From: a virus
Virus record (IMG/VR): IMGVR_UViG_3300025073_000817
Location: 1 to 64,000 of that record
DNA: 64,000 nt
Strand: one strand, 5' to 3'
Below are positions 35,821 through 44,830 of the stretch, in pieces. Under the pieces are notes generated by a model. The model was given only the letters and a program-made list of their open reading frames with translations. It made no database searches and was not told the origin of the DNA. How positions within the stretch are numbered: position 1 is the stretch's first letter; each line of letters starts with the position of its first letter. Both the position numbers and the translations under genes were made by a program.

Positions 35821-37059
35821 TTACGCTACAGTCGCCACCACAAAGCCTCTTTTGCGATAAAGAACCGGAAGCGCATTGATTCCAGCAATAATTTCAATTT
35901 GTTTAGGATCTTTGTTCATGAAAATTGTTTCGGCAAATTTCCCAGGTTTAGGCGACATAAGATTACCAGTTCCATAGACAGCGTCAACACTGATGACCTC
36001 CCCCTTCGATCCAGAACCAGGAGGAAAATCACCTTCAATAATAAACACATCATCAGGAATGAAGGTTTTATAACAGCGAATCATACTCGCCGCAGGATAT
36101 GTTCCAGCAAGAGTTCCTGTACCGGTCAAAGTATTACCAGAAACACCGGAGAGTGTAAGGTTCTCTTCAGCACTTTCATCAGCAGCAGCAATCTGGACAA
36201 TATCACCAGTTGCATATCCAGTTCCATCATCAACCGAAATAGTATGAGGACCACCACCAGCCGAAACAGCACCGATAGTATAAGTAATCAAATTATAACC
36301 GCTATCATAAACCTCATATTCGTAATTGCCAATATAGGTTTTCATGATAGATTTAAGAACTTCCTCACCCATAGAAGCGGGAACGCCACCATTGAAAACA
36401 CGATCTAGAAGACTCAAAATCCTTTGATTTTGAAAAAGATATTGAAGAACTTGAGTGTTAAACCAAAACTTCTTAGGTTTACAACCAGAACCTCTAAAAA
36501 GACGAACCCATGTTTGAATATTAGAAATAGGATCAGCAGTCGCTACTGTACTCCAGAGAGGAGAAGCAGTAGGTCTTTGACGAGTAGGCATGTTATAGGT
36601 AACTGTGAATTGCACCTTATTTTCATTAATCGTAAGGGTATTATTCACAATCGGCTGCCATCTCATCCATTCAATACGATTTTCCAGACGATCATTAAGG
36701 TCAATCATGATCTCGGCAATGAGTTCAGCAGCAGTAGATCTTTGTTCCCATGTACCGAGTTTCCTAAGAGTCGTAACATCTGACTCACCAAGAATTACTT
36801 TTTCACGGAAATGAGCAGGCTCAAAAGATGCTTGCCCAACACCCCTACGATGGATGATCGGAGACTCAGCGCCACGTGCGACAGCCTGGGTCATTCCACC
36901 AAGAGGCCTACGAATATCCCATTCAACTCTAGGTCCGGGTTGAGTAATTAGAGGCATTACATCCATGCCTCTAAACGTCTCAGGTTGACGTGGAATATCG
37001 TCGATAACACGAATTAAAGCTCTCGGAGTCAAAAGTTGGCTTGAAACCAATGCGTCCAT
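35821..37059 (-). CDS. Major capsid protein, lambda gpE-type HK97 fold (412 aa)
   Basis: AAGGAGATAAACT precedes the ATG. Characteristic segments are RGMDVMPLITQPGPRVEWD, GQASFEPAHFREKVILGESD and AEIMIDLNDRLENRIEWMRWQ, then FWFNTQVLQYLFQN and the C-terminal EAMC-like end (LPVLYRKRGFVVATV). An insertion of about 65 residues (262-328: ISVDDGTGYATGDIVQI, LSGVSGNTLTGTG) forms a small beta domain that may protrude from the capsid surface. It lies after the protease/scaffold and the decoration pair, as usual. Confidence 0.85.
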   Translation of the reverse strand: MDALVSSQLLTPRALIRVIDDIPRQPETFRGMDVMPLITQPGPRVEWDIRRPLGGMTQAVARGAESPIIHRRGVGQASFEPAHFREKVILGESDVTTLRKLGTWEQRSTAAELIAEIMIDLNDRLENRIEWMRWQPIVNNTLTINENKVQFTVTYNMPTRQRPTASPLWSTVATADPISNIQTWVRLFRGSGCKPKKFWFNTQVLQYLFQNQRILSLLDRVFNGGVPASMGEEVLKSIMKTYIGNYEYEVYDSGYNLITYTIGAVSAGGGPHTISVDDGTGYATGDIVQIAAADESAEENLTLSGVSGNTLTGTGTLAGTYPAASMIRCYKTFIPDDVFIIEGDFPPGSGSKGEVISVDAVYGTGNLMSPKPGKFAETIFMNKDPKQIEIIAGINALPVLYRKRGFVVATVA

Positions 37060-37084
37060 AGTTTATCTCCTTAGAATAATAAAA

Positions 37085-38023
37085 TTAGCTTAACCTAATC
37101 GGTGTTCTCAAGAACCTAACAGGGGTTCTCACAATCGACAGTTCTCTTACAGGTTCTCGTATCTTGTGTTTAAAAACTTGATCTTCAGTCCAAACCCTAA
37201 AGGTCATGTCATGTTTCTTACAAAACCTGTTTGCAGCTTTGAATTTCTTTCTTGTTCTTACATCATTTAAATATCTGTTAGGTCTTACTTCAATTAATTC
37301 TTTATCTCCATTTTTAAGTCTAACCATAATATCAGGAATATATCTTCTAAGCTCACCATTTTCATCAACATATCTTATATGGAATGGTTCATATTCATAA
37401 CCGCAAACCATGTGCATAGATTCTAATAACTTGAATGCACATAATTCATAAGAAGAACGATAATGATAAGTTTTACCATTCTTCTTAGAATAGTAATTAC
37501 CCTTAATAAATCTTCTTGGACTAGCATTATCCATTCTTCCTTCTAAAATTGCCGTTGCAACTCCCTTTCTTATTCTGTTTAAAGACTCAGGAGTATGTTT
37601 ATAATGTCTTCCAATCCATCTTTTATCTTCGGGATGTTCTTTCATATATCTTTTGTTACCTTCAGAAATTTTTTTCTTAATTTCTTCTGGCAAATGTTTG
37701 CCAGCAGTCCATGGAATTTGCCCCTTATGGGCCTTTGATCTCACCCTAAACGCTTCTTCTCTGTTTCCATCAATATATTTTCTAATAGCCTTTGACATTT
37801 TCTCTTTAGATTCTGTAGAATGTTTCCTACCTTTAGTATAACTATTGCCCCAAGGTTTCTTGCTTGGATTTTCGGCAAAGTATCTTTTTAAACTTTCAGA
37901 AATTTTCTTCTTTTGTTCATTTGACATCTTCAATCCAAGATTAGGATGAGAATCTGGATTTTCAGCATAAAAACACTTTTTCGATTCTGATATATTTCTT
38001 CTATGTTCTTTAGTAAATTTCAT
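37085..38023 (-). CDS. Free-standing homing endonuclease: NUMOD3 repeats + PD-(D/E)XK-like nuclease (312 aa)
   Basis: Residues 1-175 contain at least five NUMOD3-type DNA-binding repeats (for example NISESKKCFYAENPD, KKKISESLKRYFAENP, KEKMSKAIRKYID, KKKISEGNKRYMKEHP). Residues of about 185-300 look like a VSR/TnsA-like PD-(D/E)XK nuclease: SYELCAFKLLES, YEPFHIRY, RYIPDIMV (candidate Asp) and ELIEVRP (candidate Glu-x-Arg in place of Lys). It sits between the major capsid and decoration genes in the same orientation. It is most likely a selfish mobile gene targeting capsid-region DNA of competing phages; no intron is seen. Confidence 0.75.
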   Translation of the reverse strand: MKFTKEHRRNISESKKCFYAENPDSHPNLGLKMSNEQKKKISESLKRYFAENPSKKPWGNSYTKGRKHSTESKEKMSKAIRKYIDGNREEAFRVRSKAHKGQIPWTAGKHLPEEIKKKISEGNKRYMKEHPEDKRWIGRHYKHTPESLNRIRKGVATAILEGRMDNASPRRFIKGNYYSKKNGKTYHYRSSYELCAFKLLESMHMVCGYEYEPFHIRYVDENGELRRYIPDIMVRLKNGDKELIEVRPNRYLNDVRTRKKFKAANRFCKKHDMTFRVWTEDQVFKHKIREPVRELSIVRTPVRFLRTPIRLS

Positions 38024-38043
38024 TTAGAACATCCCTTTAAGAA

Positions 38044-38481
38044 TTACGCATCAGGCAACCCAACAACCGTAATCCTTTGCAGATCCAGCCATTGAGCAAG
38101 GGTAATGGCAGTAACACCACTACCAGTATATTTCAGTTTTGCAAGATCAAATGTTCCTTTCCAATATGCCTTAACAGGTTGATCACCAAGAGAAGCATCA
38201 AGGATTGTTTCGGCAAGAACAACCACGTCCTTCATAAATTGAGTAGGAGTGCCATTAAGGTTATTATTACCTGCAACGGTATCAAGATCTATATATGTAT
38301 TATCCGACAGATCATCATCAAGAACCAAAAGAAGCCCCTTAGGGAGCTTAGTAGATGGAGAAGCTCCAGTAGGATCATAAGTTGCAGTAGAATCAACTGT
38401 AATGCTAATCAGTTGAAAATCACCGCTCCTAAGAATTTCAGAATCGAATTCAGCAGTAACATACGAATTTCCAGGTCGCAT
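38044..38481 (-). CDS. Putative head decoration protein, copy 2 (145 aa)
   Basis: Starts MRPGNSYVTAEFDSEIL. Beta-rich, ends AQWLDLQRITVVGLPDA. It aligns with the preceding gene product over its length (KGLLLVLDDD versus AGLLLTLAVG; VVVLAETIL versus IVVLAKKTY; QWLDLQRI versus QWDDVQRI), so the two are tandem duplicates. Position between protease/scaffold and capsid is the slot of decoration or cement proteins. Function inferred from position. Confidence 0.6.
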   Translation of the reverse strand: MRPGNSYVTAEFDSEILRSGDFQLISITVDSTATYDPTGASPSTKLPKGLLLVLDDDLSDNTYIDLDTVAGNNNLNGTPTQFMKDVVVLAETILDASLGDQPVKAYWKGTFDLAKLKYTGSGVTAITLAQWLDLQRITVVGLPDA

Positions 38482-38502
38482 AGTTATTTCTCCTTATAAA
38501 AA

Positions 38503-39063
38503 TTAAAGTGTACCGACTGTTTCTTCAACTCTATTCCATAATAGAGCTCTTAGTTTATCATTAAAAGAACGATTAGATCCTCGAGGAACTAATCGTATTC
38601 TTTGTACATCATCCCACTGATACTGCAAAATTTCTTGGTTTGATTTATTGTTATAGTAAACCTTATTTTCATATATATTACACGACAAATATGCAGGAAC
38701 AATCTGATTAACAGGAGTAACCGTTCTTACTCTAGTTCCTCCCATGATAAAAACCTTGTTCATGTATGTTTTCTTAGCCAATACTACTATGTTGTGAAAT
38801 GTTTGTAATGGCAAATCCCCATTCAAATATCCATTGGCTGTATTAGCAACGCCATAAACAGAACCACCGCCAACTGCAAGTGTCAACAACAAACCAGCTC
38901 TAAGGATATTCTCATCTTCAGGATTTTCTTCATCTAAACATGCTGAACTTATTGTCACCGATGTTACTTGATAACTTCCATCAAACAACAATTCTTCATC
39001 ATAATAAGGTGATTGCTCACCATATCCTGAAGCCGGGAAGTTTATATCCTGATAATTCGCCAT
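38503..39063 (-). CDS. Putative head decoration protein, copy 1 (186 aa)
   Basis: Start MANYQDINFPASGYGEQ preferred because AGAGG lies about 10 nt upstream; an ATG 8 codons earlier has no site. Beta-rich with the C-terminal signature QWDDVQRIRLVPRG shared with the next gene. Probably a head surface protein. Upstream, 39,064-39,205 holds no gene, only short hairpins. Confidence 0.6.
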   Translation of the reverse strand: MANYQDINFPASGYGEQSPYYDEELLFDGSYQVTSVTISSACLDEENPEDENILRAGLLLTLAVGGGSVYGVANTANGYLNGDLPLQTFHNIVVLAKKTYMNKVFIMGGTRVRTVTPVNQIVPAYLSCNIYENKVYYNNKSNQEILQYQWDDVQRIRLVPRGSNRSFNDKLRALLWNRVEETVGTL

Positions 39064-39205
39064 TATGACGTTTCCTCTAAGAGGCATCTAACATCTAAGT
39101 TAGAACTTTCTAGCTTCATCAGACTCAATGAGTCCTCCACATGGTTGCGTCCCAACCTTTTTGATTTCAAGCTGCTAACCTCAATCCTAATCTTATCAGC
39201 AGCCA

Positions 39206-40285
39206 TTACTTTTTCACAACCTTAAGACCCTTGCGAGCAAAAACATTTGCCATGGCCTTATCCATCAACTTGCTATTTTCCTCTTCACTAAGCTCATGCG
39301 AATGAGTTTCTTCCTTATAATCAGCTCTCTGATTCTTTGGAATTGCTTGAAGAAGTCTAAGAACCGCATCTTTCACTGTAAGCTCAAGTTCTACAGTCTT
39401 CTCATTATCGCCATCTTTAATGGTCTCAGACATTTTAATAATCTTAGCGCCATTATCATTCAGCATAATCTCTTTAGCAATGGCGACAATGGCGGGATGA
39501 TGGTGTTCATCCCTAAGCAGGGTATCACAAAGGCGATCAACATCGACTTTCTTAGCCCTAGACTGAATATTGTTGTTTGCGTCCTTCAGAGATTTATTTT
39601 CCTCTTGAAGGGTCTTAATCACACCGTTCATTTCTTCCATTTGCTTCTTCTGAGCCACAATAAAATCGGAAAACTCGGCCAATTGCTTTTTGGTATCATC
39701 ATCTGTAACAAATTCCTTTTCTTTCACAATAGTCTTGACAGGCTGACGAACAATTTTATTTCCATCCTTATCAACTAGCATTGAATTATCCTCCAATCTA
39801 TACAATGAAACATCCTTATTTCCATCCAAAGAAAACTCAATTTTTTGAAGCTTAGTAATAAACGGTCTGTTTGTTAATGCACCACCAAGAATCGTAGGGC
39901 CAAAAGTATCTCCTGATTCAGAATCCTCATGATCATCACTATACTCAATAGAAAAATAACCATATCTCTTATTCTTAACAGAATCAGCTCCTTTATCGGT
40001 AAAATCAACAGTACCAATCAACTTATCATCTTCAACACGAACAGACTTCAACCATGCAGAAGCATCTTCACTCTTATGATTCCAATCAAAAGAAATGTCT
40101 CTGCCTACAACATTATTATCAAAATTTTGAACCATAGTATTGAGAGTTGCAACATCAATATCGAGCTTTCCATACTTTTTATGATTAAACTTCCCAACTC
40201 TCAACATTTCGATATCGATGTCGGTAGCATCAGAAAGATCGATATCACTAAGAGATACTACACTAAAAAATTTCTCCTTGTTCAT
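39206..40285 (-). CDS. Prohead protease/scaffold, Mu I-like (359 aa)
   Basis: Residues 25-150 match the phage I (Mu gpI) protease domain: FDWNHKSEDASAWLK, VDFTDKGADSVKNKRYGYFSIEY and ILGGALTNRPFI. Residues of about 195-250 form a coiled coil (KQMEEMNGVIKTLQEENKSLK), the expected scaffold part, followed by a helical end with a basic C-terminus (FARKGLKVVKK) typical of capsid-binding tails. It precedes the decoration pair and capsid, so the same product likely templates and then processes the prohead. Confidence 0.8.
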   Translation of the reverse strand: MNKEKFFSVVSLSDIDLSDATDIDIEMLRVGKFNHKKYGKLDIDVATLNTMVQNFDNNVVGRDISFDWNHKSEDASAWLKSVRVEDDKLIGTVDFTDKGADSVKNKRYGYFSIEYSDDHEDSESGDTFGPTILGGALTNRPFITKLQKIEFSLDGNKDVSLYRLEDNSMLVDKDGNKIVRQPVKTIVKEKEFVTDDDTKKQLAEFSDFIVAQKKQMEEMNGVIKTLQEENKSLKDANNNIQSRAKKVDVDRLCDTLLRDEHHHPAIVAIAKEIMLNDNGAKIIKMSETIKDGDNEKTVELELTVKDAVLRLLQAIPKNQRADYKEETHSHELSEEENSKLMDKAMANVFARKGLKVVKK

Positions 40286-40298
40286 AATAACCTCGCAT

Positions 40299-40976
40299 CT
40301 AAATTTTTGTCATTTTACCAAAAGATTCTTGCGCCTTCTTCTTGGCACAATTCTTAGAATAAATACGTTTTGCTTTTGCGGCTATTTCTGGTCTCTTAGG
40401 GGCTCCACGAGCTCCATTGGCATAAGCCATAGCAGTTTTAAGACCTGTACAGTTAATTGATCCATCTTTATTTTTGAACGGATACCGTTTGTTCTTAGAA
40501 TCAAGAAAATGGCCTGCAGGAACCTCACTACGTTTCTTTGGAGCTTCCCATAATTCAATAGCACCAGCTTCTTCTAGAAATATCTTATACTCAGACTCAT
40601 AGTGCTCATCTTCAGCAAAGGCTTTTTCATCTTCTAGATCAAACATTCCACCTTCTTTTTTATAATACCCATCACTTGAATCTTTCAAATCTTGTGGCAA
40701 ATAATCATCCAATTCAGAATCCCATGTATCATAATAATGAGTCTTATCATTATCAATAAGAGCCCGTACAATGGCCTCATGAATGGATCTTATATCTTCA
40801 ACTGTATATCCTTTCAAACCTTCTTCACCAACAAGAAGTGAAAGTGCCTTCCTTTGCTTATACAAATAGTGAACATCACTATGATCTTTGTGGCTTACTT
40901 TAGATGAATCTATAGTAACCAGGGTTTCTAATTTCTTGTCTTTAGCCGCAAAAGAAAAGAGTTTTCTCTTTCCCAT
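40299..40976 (-). CDS. Head-region accessory protein (225 aa)
   Basis: Start MGKRKLFSFAAKDKK chosen for its AGAGG site and lack of overlap; an ATG 12 codons upstream is in frame. The C-terminal ~70 residues (RYPFKNKDGSINCTGLKTAMAY, then RPEIAAKAKRIYSKN) resemble the small module found at the end of several phage prohead-processing proteins (DUF6582-like). The N-terminal part is helical and acidic. Lies between portal-side and protease genes. Confidence 0.55.
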   Translation of the reverse strand: MGKRKLFSFAAKDKKLETLVTIDSSKVSHKDHSDVHYLYKQRKALSLLVGEEGLKGYTVEDIRSIHEAIVRALIDNDKTHYYDTWDSELDDYLPQDLKDSSDGYYKKEGGMFDLEDEKAFAEDEHYESEYKIFLEEAGAIELWEAPKKRSEVPAGHFLDSKNKRYPFKNKDGSINCTGLKTAMAYANGARGAPKRPEIAAKAKRIYSKNCAKKKAQESFGKMTKI

Positions 40977-40987
40977 AATAACCTCTT

Positions 40988-41311
40988 TTAATAGAAATAT
41001 ATGATAATCCATTCATTTGCTGATTCATTAGTCACATAAGTAAGTGTCGATCCAGATATTGTATAGTTGGTTGTTACTGCCTTAGTTGTAATGGCAAAAT
41101 TACTCCCAGAGGCAGTAGGAACTGAAAGAACAGCTACGACAGCAACAGGGGCTTGTGTAAGAGCTTGCGTTCCACTTGCCTTGCCAGTAAACGCTTGAAC
41201 AATAAGCCTTCCAGGAACACCAACTTTGGAAGTGTCAGAACTACCATCTAACATGCCGAGTGCTTTCAACTCATTTACAAGAGGTGGATTAATAGAAACA
41301 TCAAGAGCCAT
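40988..41311 (-). CDS. Small beta-rich head protein (107 aa)
   Basis: Starts MALDVSINPPLVNELKALG with GGAG upstream. The second half is a run of short strands (PVAVVAVLSVPTASGSNFAI, YTISGSTLTYV, EWIIIYFY). Composition and place between portal and protease suggest a minor head or capsid-stabilising protein. No family recognised. Confidence 0.55.
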   Translation of the reverse strand: MALDVSINPPLVNELKALGMLDGSSDTSKVGVPGRLIVQAFTGKASGTQALTQAPVAVVAVLSVPTASGSNFAITTKAVTTNYTISGSTLTYVTNESANEWIIIYFY

Positions 41312-41334
41312 AATTATTCTCCTTCGTGAAAAAA

Positions 41335-42966
41335 TTATTCAACAGGTTTCTTCTTACCTTTAACAGGAACTCCTTTTGGTGCCTTTTTAATTTTGTCATT
41401 CTTTTGAATATTTGCAGTATTGCCCTTATTTCTTTTATTGACAACTTCTTCTATATCTATAGGATTACCGTCTGAGTCAAATACTTCATCATCTTCACTA
41501 GATTCGATTTTCATGTACTCTTCTTCAAAGTTACGCAATGGAACACCAAGTACATTTCCCATTTCAACAATTGACGGAACCAAATGTGGGGCACTTCCAG
41601 CCTTAATTAAAGTATTCATATTTCTAATAATTTCAATTAATATTTCTTTCAATATTCTCTTACGATCATATTGAATCTTTTCAATCCTTATTCTAGTTGG
41701 AATAATTTTATTAGGCTGAAAATTATAATTAACAAGAGGTGGGATTATATGTTCATTAATAGCATCTTCCATAGATGCAGCCAAACCTTCTTGAGCTAAA
41801 AGAAAGACGTCTGCATGACTGCTAGCCATGCTATAACTTCCAGTACTCAAATCTTGAGTCATAACTCTCTCAGGCGTCAACATACCTCTTAATATCTGAG
41901 CACCTAGATAATTAAGAGCATTCACAAACATTTCTCCACGTTTTTCATCTTGTAAAAATTCAACACCCCACTGATTCTTACCTTCTTTATTTGGTTCGTA
42001 TGGAAGAGTAATTACACTATTTTCAATAATATTTTGACCTATCCTTAGAGCTACTGTAGAATTGTCATATTCATTACCTTGATCATCAACACTAATACCT
42101 GTTGGATGAGTAACTAAAGAAGATGGACTTCCTCTCCTTTCAAAATATCTTAACATAAATTGGGTGAGAACTTCCTTCCAATACCAACTCTTGTAAGCTG
42201 GTTTCAATCTCGATTGCCCATAAAAATTACCAAATTCATCATTCAATGCAAACAGAAAACATTTATCAGCATCAACAGAAACAGATTGCCCGCCACCTCC
42301 AGTTGCTTGAATAATACCTAAAAATTCATCAGTCGTTTGATCGGTTCTAATCTTGATAGTTGATGGATAGTGAGGTTTAATTTTAAGGTAGGTTTCAGCC
42401 TTACCATTATAATGAGTTTTCTTCCTACCATTTGGAAGAGTAGAAGCAACATTCATCTGAACCAATTGCCAAACTTTTTCATGACTAGCAAATCCAAAAT
42501 CAATAGCAGTTAACATGCTTCTAAGGAGTTTCTTCCAAATAGGAGCCAATGTAGCTTTTATGAACTCTCTAATATCAATATCTTCACATTCAACAACCCA
42601 TCCAAGCGAATACAAAGGCATTTTAATGACAGCAAGACCGATAGCTACTTGTGGATCTGACCTCATGCGAATATAAGTATCTACAGGAATAATATCAGGA
42701 TTATATACACCCAAAACATCACTAGCATATGCACTACTCACATACGGAGAACCATACCTTGTCAATTCATTATGCATACTAGGTGTCTTACGGTAAGCAG
42801 TAGACTTTGATTCCCTAGTGGCAAGGTAATATCTCATCTCATCGCGAACTTCTCTATCAATGCCGTGCTTCTTCATAACAGTGAGGAGGCGTTTTCCACC
42901 TTCAGAAAATTCCTTCTCACGATTAGGCGAATAATTAGGATCTATGATGCGAACAGTTTGTCTCAT
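41335..42966 (-). CDS. Portal protein, DUF935/Mu gp29-like (543 aa)
   Basis: Contains the portal core: IPVDTYIRMRSDPQVAIGLA, PLYSLGWVVECED, AIDFGFASHEKVWQ, then GQSRLKPAYKSWYWKEV, FERRGSPSSLVTHP and MLTPERVMTQDLSTGS, in the order found in Mu gp29-type portals. The C-terminus is Lys/Pro-rich (KKAPKGVPVKGKKKPVE). Follows the large terminase by 8 bp. Forms the DNA entry vertex. Confidence 0.85.
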   Translation of the reverse strand: MRQTVRIIDPNYSPNREKEFSEGGKRLLTVMKKHGIDREVRDEMRYYLATRESKSTAYRKTPSMHNELTRYGSPYVSSAYASDVLGVYNPDIIPVDTYIRMRSDPQVAIGLAVIKMPLYSLGWVVECEDIDIREFIKATLAPIWKKLLRSMLTAIDFGFASHEKVWQLVQMNVASTLPNGRKKTHYNGKAETYLKIKPHYPSTIKIRTDQTTDEFLGIIQATGGGGQSVSVDADKCFLFALNDEFGNFYGQSRLKPAYKSWYWKEVLTQFMLRYFERRGSPSSLVTHPTGISVDDQGNEYDNSTVALRIGQNIIENSVITLPYEPNKEGKNQWGVEFLQDEKRGEMFVNALNYLGAQILRGMLTPERVMTQDLSTGSYSMASSHADVFLLAQEGLAASMEDAINEHIIPPLVNYNFQPNKIIPTRIRIEKIQYDRKRILKEILIEIIRNMNTLIKAGSAPHLVPSIVEMGNVLGVPLRNFEEEYMKIESSEDDEVFDSDGNPIDIEEVVNKRNKGNTANIQKNDKIKKAPKGVPVKGKKKPVE

Positions 42967-42974
42967 AATCGTTC

Positions 42975-44828
42975 CTAAATCTGATCTAAATTTCTAGATA
43001 AAATAGCAAATTCACCAGCATGAAATGGAGGCATTGGTAATTTTTTATAATCAACAGATCCTACCGCCATTGGCATTCCTATAAAATTACGATGTTTTTC
43101 AGGTTTCAATAATCTATTGAAACTTTTATGTTCTGGTTGAAGAATACCCGCAGAAACAAATTTAACTCTATGCATCTGTGCAGGTTCACCGCTAAAAGAA
43201 GCTAATGCTAAAGACCAAAATTTATCTCCGTGGTGTTTCTTTGATTTTTCAGCCTCATAACGTACAGTGTTATTACCTTCAGTAACTTTACGTTTGATGC
43301 TATAAATCTGCATTATAAGATCACGATCATTGGGAATTCCCAATGTTTGATCTTCTAACCTAAATTTAAAGTTAGTAGCAATATCATTTTTTATCTCATT
43401 AGTAAAGTGGACAGGATCAATACGACTATGAAACTTCTTTTTCAAATCTTCAGCTAATTGTTTACCCATGCCGGTTGAATCTATTTTCATCAACCTTATT
43501 GGGAGATGTTTAAACAATTTACATATAAACTGAAATTGTTTTCTAAACTCCATTTTACGCATTGAAGCAATCAATCTGATTGATTGAAAATAATTCATTT
43601 CAGGAACTTCTTCTACAATAATTACCTCAGAACTATCTTCATTGCGACCAATATCAAATCCAGCAAATAATCTTTTACCTACTTCTCCTTTAGCAACGGC
43701 TCTAGATAATGATTCAAGACTTTCATAAACCTTAAAATTATATCCAGGATACACAGAATCAGTGTGCTCAGGATTATCACCATAGATATCTTCTTCATCT
43801 ATAATCTCAAATCCAGCAAGTACCTCAAAAGTACATTGCCTAATTAGTGACATTGGATAATAAGAAGTCTCTTCATCTAATGGCCTTAGTTCGTATTCTT
43901 GACAAAAATATTCTTCAAGAGTGTTTAAATATGCTTGAATAATACTGTCATTACCATATTTAAATACTCGTTCTTCGGTTGTTAAGGTAGGAGCATCTTC
44001 TTGGACTTCAGCAATTCTAGGTATATACTTCTCTTTAAGAAAGTCTGGATTATCCCACCAATATATTTTATGGCGAGAATACATACTAAAATCTTTTTCA
44101 TTAGCTCCTACTTCATAATGTATACCAGTTCTTCCTAATGGAGAACTGGCCATACTGAGTTGCCCCAAACCACGAGTAATAATAGGAACACTCGCCACAT
44201 ATACTTTCTGTTGCCATTGGTAATGGGCAAACTCATCGAGAAACACATCTGTATTAAAACCCTTCCCACGAGGTTCTCGTTGGGGATGACTAATTATTCT
44301 AGTTCTTGTTTTCCTTCCATTACTAGTCCTGCCCTCGAACTCCATTGCCGTTATTCTATCTATTGTAGCCTTCTTACGATATTTATGCGGAGTACTTTCA
44401 TAGAGAGTTCTTGCATAATTAATCTTATCATTGGCTTCAGACTGATTATAAGAAACAAAAACTCCAGTATAAATATCCATTAACTGCGATTTAGCATACC
44501 CTTCGCAACTAAAAGAATAAGACATGCCTACCTGCCTACTCTTATCACAGTGGCGGTATTTATTACGGTCCAACATGAATTTTTTCTGGTAATGATAAAG
44601 GCGGGTAGGCGAAAGGTTTGTCTCTGTTAAATTTTCAATATAGCCAACTTCATTAGATATTTTACCAGCCACACCTAATATTTTTTGAGCCCTAGTATTT
44701 GTCTCATCCATCGTTTTGTTAAAATCTTCAATATCATCACGTGGATCTTTCCTAGACAAAATGAGCGGACCTCTGACTGGAGTCCGCTCTGTTTTAAGAT
44801 ATTTCACCGGGGTTCTTTTAATCTTCAA
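42975..44828 (-). CDS. terL: Terminase large subunit (617 aa)
   Basis: TTG start. The ATPase part has a Walker-A-like SRQVGMSYS (97-105) and a Walker B VFLDEF (195-200), followed by a coupling segment (SMASSPLGRTG). The nuclease part begins with AGFDIGRNEDSSEVII (about 389-404) and continues with MKIDSTGMG and HHGDKFWSLALA, matching the metal-binding positions of RNase-H-fold terminase nucleases. The N-terminus has a curious RTPVKYLKTERTPVRGP basic segment. Next to the small subunit and portal as expected. Confidence 0.9.
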   Translation of the reverse strand: MKIKRTPVKYLKTERTPVRGPLILSRKDPRDDIEDFNKTMDETNTRAQKILGVAGKISNEVGYIENLTETNLSPTRLYHYQKKFMLDRNKYRHCDKSRQVGMSYSFSCEGYAKSQLMDIYTGVFVSYNQSEANDKINYARTLYESTPHKYRKKATIDRITAMEFEGRTSNGRKTRTRIISHPQREPRGKGFNTDVFLDEFAHYQWQQKVYVASVPIITRGLGQLSMASSPLGRTGIHYEVGANEKDFSMYSRHKIYWWDNPDFLKEKYIPRIAEVQEDAPTLTTEERVFKYGNDSIIQAYLNTLEEYFCQEYELRPLDEETSYYPMSLIRQCTFEVLAGFEIIDEEDIYGDNPEHTDSVYPGYNFKVYESLESLSRAVAKGEVGKRLFAGFDIGRNEDSSEVIIVEEVPEMNYFQSIRLIASMRKMEFRKQFQFICKLFKHLPIRLMKIDSTGMGKQLAEDLKKKFHSRIDPVHFTNEIKNDIATNFKFRLEDQTLGIPNDRDLIMQIYSIKRKVTEGNNTVRYEAEKSKKHHGDKFWSLALASFSGEPAQMHRVKFVSAGILQPEHKSFNRLLKPEKHRNFIGMPMAVGSVDYKKLPMPPFHAGEFAILSRNLDQI

Positions 44829-44830
44829 AT

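Noticed and set aside
39090-39130. Hammerhead ribozyme-like core (CTGATGA ... GAAA) on the minus strand upstream of the decoration gene
   Set aside because: The stem II between the two core segments would be only two base pairs without a loop, and no flanking stems I and III of adequate length were found.
44763-44790. Perfect hairpin GAGCGGAC/GTCCGCTC near the start of the large terminase gene
   Set aside because: It lies within coding sequence for a basic repeat (RTPV segments) and has no T run or other regulatory context; left unassigned.
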